A stretch of 5,900 nt of DNA from Leptospiraceae bacterium (GTDB lineage: Bacteria; Spirochaetota; Leptospiria; Turneriellales; Turneriellaceae): contig JAEUSA010000339.1 of assembly GCA_016788945.1 (NCBI GenBank), positions 1 to 5,900 of the forward strand. Direction: 5' to 3'. Every line of letters begins with the position of its first letter. The first letter of the stretch is position 1. The position numbers were made by a program, and so were the translations under genes. Below, in pieces: positions 1 to 4,809 of this stretch. The notes under the pieces are model-generated. The model was not told the origin of the DNA. It saw only the letters and a program-made list of their open reading frames with translations, and did no database searches.

Positions 1-620
1 ATATCACCATCTTTGCCCTTGCTGATAGCAATTCTGACCGCCTCACCCACTTCAAGGCTGCCATATTTTTCGAGCATTTCTGACACAAGGCGTTCACGAA
101 AGTCTCCCCGTCGGCGATCAGAACCAAAAAATTCATTCAACAACGACAAGACATCTGGGTTGTTATTGTTCGTAGTTTGAGTGAGTTTATTAATGTGGAT
201 ATTTATATGGTTTGGGGCTACATCGCTCGCCCTCAGGGGGGTATTCAAGTCGCCCCCTGAGGGGTCTTTTGCGATCCCTCTGCGGGCTGCCACACTCTCC
301 CGGTGTGCTTCGATATCCACCTTGCTCTGCGGGTAATCAAACCGGAAGTAGTAATGGGACGGCGTTCGGCCTGTGCCTGCGACAATGTGGAGGAGTCCCG
401 AGGAGACAAGCTCTCGTTTTGCTTCCTGTAAAGATTTTTTGGTCTTAAACCCCGTCAGCCGTAACAGTTCGTCAGTGCCAGGCCAAACTGGTTTGAATGT
501 GTGATTGCTAAATTTGCACAATACCGGATAGAGCGCCTTGGCCGCTGGACCAAGGTTTGCCCAAGTGCCACTGTCCAAAATGTCGGACATGATGGCCAAG
601 TACATATTGTTTTTATCCAT
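1..620 (-). CDS. Plasmid replication initiator-like winged-helix protein (partial, 3' end off window)
   Basis: The reading frame is open from the ATG at 620 to the left edge (206 codons visible, no stop). Residues about 22-95 match the layout of the HTH_36/winged-helix domain found in many plasmid and phage replication proteins: a first helix (NLGPAAKALYPVL), then WPGTDELLRLTGF, then a recognition helix and the 'eLvssGLlhi' turn (residues 47-80), with a wing ending near HYYFRF. A linker follows that is rich in Asn/Thr and poor in conserved features (about 118-153), then a helical segment (154-200). An in-frame TGA lies just upstream and GCGAGGGGAG abuts the ATG, so 620 is the first possible start, with unusually short Shine-Dalgarno spacing. 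Its place downstream of parAB, with a long structured leader, supports a replication role. That role is inferred: the fold could also belong to a plain transcription regulator. Confidence 0.72.
   Translation of the reverse strand, partial: MDKNNMYLAIMSDILDSGTWANLGPAAKALYPVLCKFSNHTFKPVWPGTDELLRLTGFKTKKSLQEAKRELVSSGLLHIVAGTGRTPSHYYFRFDYPQSKVDIEAHRESVAARRGIAKDPSGGDLNTPLRASDVAPNHINIHINKLTQTTNNNNPDVLSLLNEFFGSDRRRGDFRERLVSEMLEKYGSLEVGEAVRIAISKGKDGD
230..263. repeat. 11-bp perfect inverted repeat inside the rep-like gene
   Basis: CCCTCAGGGGG (230-240) and CCCCCTGAGGG (253-263) are exact reverse complements around a 12-nt spacer. Each arm is itself nearly self-complementary (CCTNAGG core). The element falls in the variable linker of the rep-like protein, encoding about DPSGGDLNTPLR. 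On the plus strand it is followed by GTCTTTTG, a poor T tract. It could be an origin-associated dyad, an mRNA hairpin or a weak plus-strand terminator; the sequence alone does not decide. Confidence 0.75.
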
Positions 621-623
621 CTC

Positions 624-632
624 CCCTCGCCT
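624..632 (-). promoter_or_regulatory. rep Shine-Dalgarno, potentially sequestered by the upstream leader
   Basis: The minus-strand sequence GCGAGGG (630-624) forms the core of the only good ribosome-binding site before the rep start. The same leader contains CCCTCGC at 776-770, its exact complement. The pairing extends by one G-U and one A-U to nine pairs (624-632 with 768-776). If formed, this long-range stem would hide the ribosome-binding site. The complementarity is directly visible; the regulatory effect is inferred. Confidence 0.4.
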
Positions 633-663
633 GACTGAAAATAATCAAAAATTGGTTGACGGA

Positions 664-698
664 TTGTTGGCAGATGATTATGTCTCATCATCCAACAA
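664..698. repeat. Bulged 12-bp dyad in the rep leader
   Basis: TTGTTG (664-669) pairs with CAACAA (693-698), and GATGAT (673-678) pairs with ATCATC (687-692). A 3-nt bulge (670-672) interrupts the stem and an 8-nt loop (679-686) closes it. In the rep mRNA this hairpin lies about 35 nt before the ribosome-binding site. In DNA it overlaps the putative -10 of the antisense transcript, so it could act as an operator or an RNA stem. The TTGTTGG arm at 664-670 can pair instead with CCAACAA at 808-814. Confidence 0.6.
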
Positions 699-742
699 GT
701 TCCCTTTGGAAAGCTCGGGCATGGCAACATGCCCTTTTTTTT
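691..742 (+). ncRNA. Candidate antisense RNA to the rep mRNA leader
   Basis: A plus-strand intrinsic terminator sits inside the rep leader with no plus-strand gene anywhere to its left in the window, so a short antisense transcript is the simplest source. A possible promoter lies just upstream: TTGACG (656-661), a 17-bp spacer, and TATGTC (679-684). The -10 matches only three of six bases. The RNA would be about 50 nt, starting near 691, and fully complementary to the middle of the rep leader. Antisense control of replication initiators is well known in many plasmids; its existence here is inferred. Confidence 0.38.
717..742 (+). terminator. Rho-independent terminator, plus strand
   Basis: GGGCATG (717-723), a GCAA tetraloop, CATGCCC (728-734), then eight T residues (735-742). 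The stem is perfect, the loop is of the stabilising GNRA class, and the T tract lies only on the plus-strand side. It therefore stops rightward transcription, opposite to rep and parAB. Confidence 0.85.
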
Positions 743-868
743 GCTCTTTCCGTAGGTCGTCGGTGAGAAGCGAGGGTTGTTCCGCTATTTGTTTTTTATG
801 CGGATATCCAACAAGCCCTTATTTCTCGTGCAATTCGTCGGCTCAGTCTCGCGGACGTATGCTCAACA

Positions 869-896
869 ATAATGTGACATAATCCAATAGCGTCAA
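869..896 (-). promoter_or_regulatory. Candidate sigma70 promoter for the rep-like gene
   Basis: Read on the minus strand: TTGACG (-35, 896-891), a 16-bp spacer, then CATTAT (-10, 874-869). This is five of six matches at -35 and four of six at -10. Transcription would start near 861. It lies only about 24 bp beyond the parB stop, so rep may be transcribed both from here and by read-through from parAB; I see no minus-strand terminator between them. Confidence 0.5.
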
Positions 897-919
897 CCCT
901 TTTGTGGGCCTGCAGATTG

Positions 920-1753
920 TCAGCGCACGCTCTTGCGCACGACTGCCTGTAGTGCTGCTTCTAACTTTCGCACCTGTTCCGATGACAGAGGTTTGGCCGC
1001 TGTGAAAGACAAGGCAAAACGCCAATTCTTTTCCTTTCCTTCGGATTTACAGTGCAGGTCGGTAATACTGTTAGCGGCCGGTTTTGTCTGCGGCTCATCT
1101 GGCTTGCGGGTCTTATTGAATTGCTTGGCAGCGGCGACGGTTTTTACTGCCCCGCTTTGGAATGCGTCGAGAAAATGGTCTGCGGTGCCGGATTTTACGG
1201 CTTGGGCAAACTGGATAAACAGGTTCTTTGATTCGATACCGGCGGTTTTTGCCTTGGTTAGCCATGTGGACGGGATGTCGGCGACAGATAAGATTTCGTT
1301 GATGTAGTTGCGTGATTTGCCGACGATCTTGGCCAGCTCGCTGTCATTATAACCGTACTCCCCTTTCAGTTTTCGAAAGGCTTTAGCTTCGTCGACAGGG
1401 TCGAGATTTTCCCGTTGCAGATTTTCGATGACCGCGAGGCGGTAGGTGTCCTTGGGGTTTTTACGGAGTATACGGCATTCGATCTCGGTGAGGCCTGCGA
1501 GTGTTGCCGCCCGAAAGCGGCGCTCACCAGCCACGATACGGAATTTTGTACCTTCTTTAGTGACCACAATTGGCTGCAAAAGGCCTTCGGCCTTGATGGA
1601 ATCGGCGAGACTCTGTATCGTATCATCAAATGAGGTTCTCGGCTGGTCGCCCGCCGGCGAGATATCTGACAAAGGTATTTTACGAATAATCCCTTCGATA
1701 TCCTGCTCAAAGATATCGGCGGCAAAAGATAACTTTTTACTTTTTGATGCCAT
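920..1753 (-). CDS. parB: ParB-family partition protein (CTP-dependent DNA clamp)
   Basis: The product of 277 aa is near the usual ParB length. The N-terminal domain carries the family's motifs: IPLSDISP and QPR around residues 27-39, the CTP-binding motif GERRFRA at 76-82, and ENLQREN at 110-116 followed by LDPVDEA. A helix-turn-helix of the Spo0J type follows (YNDSELAKIVGKSRNYINEILSV, in two parts, about 135-157). The linker at 205-235 is rich in Lys/Pro/Ala, and a short C-terminal domain ending in SEQVRKLEAAL probably dimerises. ParB family members bind parS, load as CTP-gated clamps and stimulate ParA. I chose the ATG at 1753, with GGGAAG six bases upstream; a TTG at 1771 would add six residues. 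The start overlaps the parA end by 17 nt, which suggests translational coupling. Confidence 0.95.
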   Translation of the reverse strand: MASKSKKLSFAADIFEQDIEGIIRKIPLSDISPAGDQPRTSFDDTIQSLADSIKAEGLLQPIVVTKEGTKFRIVAGERRFRAATLAGLTEIECRILRKNPKDTYRLAVIENLQRENLDPVDEAKAFRKLKGEYGYNDSELAKIVGKSRNYINEILSVADIPSTWLTKAKTAGIESKNLFIQFAQAVKSGTADHFLDAFQSGAVKTVAAAKQFNKTRKPDEPQTKPAANSITDLHCKSEGKEKNWRFALSFTAAKPLSSEQVRKLEAALQAVVRKSVR

Positions 1754-2495
1754 TGAGTACTTCCCGTACAAATGACTGGTATTCTTTGGCCTGCTTCACG
1801 GATGGATTATAGTCCAAGAGCGAGCGCCGCGATAGATGGCTTTCCCCCACTGCGACACCGGTCGAGATGGATGTCTCAAACACAGGGAAATAATTTTGGA
1901 TAACGGGCAGTATAGTTTTGGTTAAAACGGTATTGCTCTTGAGTTGTGTAATGAGGGCACCTAGTATCTTTAGGTCGGGATTTATGCGCCGCTTAATGCC
2001 CTCTATTGTGCCCTGCAAACCCTTGATGCCGTCGATGCTAAATTTTTCCGCCTGGAGCGGAATAACGACATAGCCCGCAGACCCTAGCGCATTAATTGTA
2101 AAGATCGAAAGACTAGGCGGGCAATCGATCACAATTGTATCGTACTTATTCTTCACCGAGTCGAGCGCATCGCGCATGACATACGGCGCGTCGACGTTGA
2201 GGGTGCTCAGTTCGACCTCGGCAAGGCTGATCTTTGCGGGCATCAGGTCGAGCTTTTCGTATTTGGTTCGGACAATAATTTCTTCTGCGGTATGCTTTTT
2301 GGTGAATAGGTCAGCAACTGTTTTGGTCAGGTTCTCGACGTCGGCGAAAATGCCCGAGCTATTCCCTTGAGGGTCCATGTCTACAAGAAGGGTGTTCTTG
2401 CCGGTCAGCGATAGGCCATGTGCCAAATTGATGGCGGTGGTGGTCTTTCCTTCGCCGCCTTTTTGGTTGGCAATTGCAATAATGGCCGCTGGCAT
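1737..2495 (-). CDS. parA: ParA/Soj-type partition ATPase
   Basis: This 252-aa protein has no N-terminal helix-turn-helix, so it is the short Soj-like type rather than the long self-repressing P1-type ParA. Visible motifs are the deviant Walker A KGGEGKTTT (residues 12-20, with the signature Lys12 and catalytic-site Lys17), Walker A' LLVDMDPQGN (36-45), and Walker B YDTIVIDCPP (118-127). Members of this family bind DNA non-specifically as ATP dimers and segregate replicons with ParB. Walker A has Glu where most relatives have Val (KGGVGKT). The ATG at 2495 has no clear Shine-Dalgarno. It heads the parAB unit and faces away from the plus-strand genes. Confidence 0.96.
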   Translation of the reverse strand: MPAAIIAIANQKGGEGKTTTAINLAHGLSLTGKNTLLVDMDPQGNSSGIFADVENLTKTVADLFTKKHTAEEIIVRTKYEKLDLMPAKISLAEVELSTLNVDAPYVMRDALDSVKNKYDTIVIDCPPSLSIFTINALGSAGYVVIPLQAEKFSIDGIKGLQGTIEGIKRRINPDLKILGALITQLKSNTVLTKTILPVIQNYFPVFETSISTGVAVGESHLSRRSLLDYNPSVKQAKEYQSFVREVLNGIKK

Positions 2496-2548
2496 TTCGT
2501 GCAGAGAGACGGGACTTTATGGCGCGTCAAGCGCATAAAGCAGCTTTC

Positions 2549-2564
2549 TGTCGGATGTCCGACA
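2549..2564. promoter_or_regulatory. parS/operator-like palindrome, copy 1
   Basis: TGTCGGATGTCCGACA is a 16-bp palindrome with a single mismatch at the centre. It lies about 54 bp upstream of the parA start. Its size and 8+8 architecture match classical chromosomal-type parS (TGTTTCACGTGAAACA), though only the outer TGT/ACA agrees in sequence. Confidence 0.6.
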
Positions 2565-2587
2565 CATGCTTGCGCGGGTTCTCACCA

Positions 2588-2605
2588 GTGTCGGATATCC
2601 GACAC
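2588..2605. promoter_or_regulatory. parS/operator-like palindrome, copy 2
   Basis: GTGTCGGATATCCGACAC is a perfect 18-bp palindrome. Its central 16 bp differ from copy 1 at one position. The copies start exactly 40 bp apart, close to four helical turns, so bound proteins would sit on the same face of the DNA. Position next to parA makes ParB the leading candidate ligand; a separate repressor, such as the neighbouring Fis-like protein, is an alternative. Confidence 0.65.
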
Positions 2606-2680
2606 CGGACCTCAGGATGAAGAATTGCCCCAAAAAGGATATTTGATTGACGGGCGATTAAAATTAAGCCGATTGAATAG

Positions 2681-3721
2681 ATGGACAGTTGGTCCAAATA
2701 CCAGGCGCATGGCTTATGGGGGTTGTGGACGGCATACTTTGCCCGTATGCAAGAGCCTTTTACAGCCTCCATAGAATTTAGTGGTCAACAATGGCTTTTT
2801 GATACGGCCAAAGGTGTTGTGCTCTCAAGCGGTGAGCGCCCTACTCCGTCTTGTTTCCACTGGTCGTCAGCTTCGGGTATGGCGCTTGATCTATTATCCA
2901 AGGCGAGCGTCGACGCAGCCGATGCCGCTTGGTGGCAGGCTTTGTTGCACTACGAATCGCAATGCCTCGATGGCCGATCCACTTTTTTCCCGACCTGGTT
3001 CCCAGTCTCTGCGTTGGCGATTGAGCTCAATGGTTTGATTCATGTTGCGCCCGATGTTGTCCTGTGGAATGGGCAGCCTGGGTCGGGGAAAAAAACGCTG
3101 CTCGAATATATGCTCTTGTTGCATGCCGGCCGCCGGTTGGAGTCTGAACGCATAGCTACAGTAGAGTTGTACGAGCAGGGCAGTCGCGCCATAGTTATTC
3201 CCGAAATTGCCATGTTAGAAATAGACGAGCAAAAGGCCGTCAGCAAGGCTGCTGCCCGCGGCGCGCGATGTTGGGCAGCAACGGTATATGATCCCGCCAT
3301 GCTGCGCGCCCGCAAGATTTTGACCCCGGCATTTGCCGACTTAGTAGAGTCTGGGCGCGTAGTCTTGCCTGCCGTGTCACGCCGGGAGCCAGAAGAGATC
3401 GAGACATTGAGCAAGTTTTGGCTCCATTTTCATGGCCGCCGCTCATCGGGTAATATCGCAAATCTCGGATTTCTCAAGCAGCGTGTTTTGGGCCAGGCGG
3501 GTCTTTCGGTCGAGACTATCCTTGAAGAGGGTAGGGGGCTGCGCGGCGTGATTGCAGAATTTGAGAAGCAGGCAATTCTGAAAGCGCATGCGCGAGCCGG
3601 TCGTTCGCAGCACAAAATTGCGCGACTGTTAAAGGTTTCACGCGGCTCATTACAGCACAAATTACGCAAGTACCAACTGGAAAGTTTCACCTCTCCAGAT
3701 GCCGATACTGAAGAAGCGTAA
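2681..3721 (+). CDS. Fis-type DNA-binding protein with degenerate sigma54-activator AAA+ domain
   Basis: The C-terminus (residues about 294-335: EKQAILKAHARAG, then HKIARLLKVSRGSLQHKLRKY) is a clear Fis/NtrC-type helix-turn-helix. Before it are remnants of an enhancer-binding AAA+ domain: Walker A GQPGSGKKT (131-139), a Walker B-like RAIVIPEIAML (169-179, with Pro where Asp is expected), sensor-I-like CWAAT (197-201) and LVESGRVVLPAVSRRE (221-236), which corresponds to the region after the arginine fingers. Walker A and Walker B are about 35 residues apart instead of about 65, so the GAFTGA sigma54-contact segment is absent. Residues 1-120 match no domain I recognise. A TAG directly precedes the ATG, making 2681 the first possible start; no clear Shine-Dalgarno is visible. 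It probably binds DNA and perhaps nucleotide but is unlikely to activate sigma54. Confidence 0.8.
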   Translation: MDSWSKYQAHGLWGLWTAYFARMQEPFTASIEFSGQQWLFDTAKGVVLSSGERPTPSCFHWSSASGMALDLLSKASVDAADAAWWQALLHYESQCLDGRSTFFPTWFPVSALAIELNGLIHVAPDVVLWNGQPGSGKKTLLEYMLLLHAGRRLESERIATVELYEQGSRAIVIPEIAMLEIDEQKAVSKAAARGARCWAATVYDPAMLRARKILTPAFADLVESGRVVLPAVSRREPEEIETLSKFWLHFHGRRSSGNIANLGFLKQRVLGQAGLSVETILEEGRGLRGVIAEFEKQAILKAHARAGRSQHKIARLLKVSRGSLQHKLRKYQLESFTSPDADTEEA

Positions 3722-3728
3722 ATCCTAA

Positions 3729-4727
3729 ATGAAATTTGACGACTACGTTGAGCATCGCACACCTGGTGGCTTTTTGCTGCGCGTCAACATGCGCAACGGG
3801 ACCTTTTTGGCCTTTCGCAATGGTAAACCACAAGGCTGGCTAACTGCCGGCGTCGAGCAACAGATTCACCCGATGCTGCATGCAATTTTTCTCGGCCAGC
3901 AGTTCCGCGTGCAGACACGGCAAGATTCGCCACTGATTTTTTTCCCAATGGAACGCAGTTTTGTCAAGATCCCGTTTGAGTATGGCGAGGAGTCTGATCT
4001 GCGTTATATGCGCATTCCGTTAGAGTACGAGGGGCTCGATTTTTTGCCAGGCCTCGCTTTTCATTTTGCCGGGTATTGGCCGAATGTGCTACCGGCAATC
4101 GGTGACGGTCGGCGGTATTTTATTTCTGACCAAGGCATCCCCCGGCAGAACATCATGCGCATCAAAGGGAAGTACCCGCGTTCACGCCTGATTATTTTTA
4201 AGCCCGAAGACTTTATGAAGGTAAAGGTAGAAAGAGAAAAGATAGAAGAGCAGGGCAAGGCGCGGGCGGTCGATCTGGTAGACTCATTGACCGATGACGC
4301 CATTGGGCAAAACCCCGTTTTTGCCGCGCGCTACTTTTTACGCAGTCTTGACTGGCGCAAAATGTATTCGATTCCCATGTTTACCCGCATTAAAGTCTCG
4401 GAAATTGAAATTATTATCTCATTTATGGAAAAAATGTACAAAAATGCGTCCCAAGTCGAAGAACTCAAGAATGCAATCACCAACATCACCGATCTGATAG
4501 ACTACTATGATGGCGTACTGGCAGTTATGGCGGCCGACTTTTCTCGCGTCAAATCGTGGCAGCGTAAGCATCAGGCATATAAGAGGGTCGTATTGTCGAA
4601 TTTGATAGCGACCTGCGAGTTTCAGCTTAAATTTTCGCTCTTGGATAAGAACATCAGCTTTTCCGGCTTTCTGCGCGACGTCGCGCAGATCCTGAAAGAC
4701 ATCCCGCCCAGCCAGATAGCCGCCTAG
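3729..4727 (+). CDS. Hypothetical protein, 332 aa, operon partner of the Fis-like regulator
   Basis: I do not recognise this family. The ATG lies 7 nt after the stop of the Fis-like gene, so the two are probably co-transcribed; GAAGAAG about 13 nt upstream is only a poor ribosome-binding site. There is no signal peptide or membrane segment, so it should be cytoplasmic. The N-terminal half (about 1-160) looks beta-rich with many aromatic residues (GTFLAFRNGKPQGWL, LIFFPMERSFVKIPFEY). From about 162 it becomes charged and helical (VKVEREKIEEQGKARAVDLVDSL), and 224-260 (SEIEIIISFMEKMY, then ASQVEELKNAITNITDL) could form coiled coils. Codon use looks like that of its neighbours and the frame is intact, so it is very probably a real gene. 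Pairing with a degenerate regulator suggests a shared pathway but gives no function. Confidence 0.8.
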   Translation: MKFDDYVEHRTPGGFLLRVNMRNGTFLAFRNGKPQGWLTAGVEQQIHPMLHAIFLGQQFRVQTRQDSPLIFFPMERSFVKIPFEYGEESDLRYMRIPLEYEGLDFLPGLAFHFAGYWPNVLPAIGDGRRYFISDQGIPRQNIMRIKGKYPRSRLIIFKPEDFMKVKVEREKIEEQGKARAVDLVDSLTDDAIGQNPVFAARYFLRSLDWRKMYSIPMFTRIKVSEIEIIISFMEKMYKNASQVEELKNAITNITDLIDYYDGVLAVMAADFSRVKSWQRKHQAYKRVVLSNLIATCEFQLKFSLLDKNISFSGFLRDVAQILKDIPPSQIAA

Positions 4728-4760
4728 TTGGCATACCCAATAGGCATCCTGTATAGAAAA

Positions 4761-4794
4761 TTTACTTTTTTTGTTGACTTTTTGACCTTTTTTG
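4761..4794 (+). other. T-rich tract in the 4728-4809 intergenic gap
   Basis: The plus strand is strongly T-rich here, with runs of seven, five and six T and two TTGAC-like motifs (TTGACT 4774-4779, TTTGACC 4782-4788). No strong hairpin precedes it, so it is not a canonical intrinsic terminator. TTGACT with a 17-bp spacer reaches only CCCATA at 4797-4802, a weak -10. It may mark the end of the upstream operon or a poor promoter for the next ORF. Confidence 0.4.
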
Positions 4795-4809
4795 GCCCCA
4801 TAGCCGCAG

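Larger units (their letters stand above)
621..919. other. Gene-free parB-rep interval: rep promoter and long leader
   Basis: No convincing coding frame lies in this 299-bp interval between the parB stop and the rep start. It holds a sigma70-like promoter facing rep, an oppositely oriented intrinsic terminator, a bulged dyad at 664-698, a second copy of the 10-mer ATCCAACAAG (690-699 and 806-815), and a stretch complementary to the rep ribosome-binding site. If transcription starts near 861, the rep mRNA has an untranslated leader of roughly 240 nt. That length and density of structure suit post-transcriptional control of replication. Confidence 0.7.
2496..2680. promoter_or_regulatory. Divergent regulatory region between parA and the Fis-like gene
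   Basis: This 185-bp region must drive parA leftward and the 2681 gene rightward. It carries two large palindromes on the parA side and an A/T-rich stretch (about 2631-2680) on the other. A -10-like TAAAAT at 2659-2664 faces the plus-strand gene but has no good -35. For parA, TCGGAC-17 bp-TTTATG on the minus strand is the best but weak match, and its -35 would lie inside the nearer palindrome. No promoter here is convincing under sigma70 rules. Confidence 0.5.

Noticed and set aside
613..621. DnaA-box-like TTATCCATC at the rep start
   Set aside because: Only seven of nine bases match TTATCCACA and there is no cluster of further boxes nearby.
455..730. 91-codon minus-strand frame starting in the rep leader and overlapping the rep start
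   Set aside because: It is a shifted frame over the rep coding region, with no Shine-Dalgarno before its ATG and no domain; the Cys/Trp/Pro-rich product looks like a shadow. A coupling leader peptide cannot be fully excluded.
1754..1771. TTG start giving a six-residue longer ParB
   Set aside because: ATG 1753 has GGGAAG at good spacing, and ParB homologues usually begin with a short basic stretch like MASKSKK; the longer start lies deeper inside parA.
2647..2675. TTGACG at 2647 as a -35 for the Fis-like gene
   Set aside because: At 16-18 bp spacing no acceptable -10 follows, and transcription would start at or beyond the ATG.
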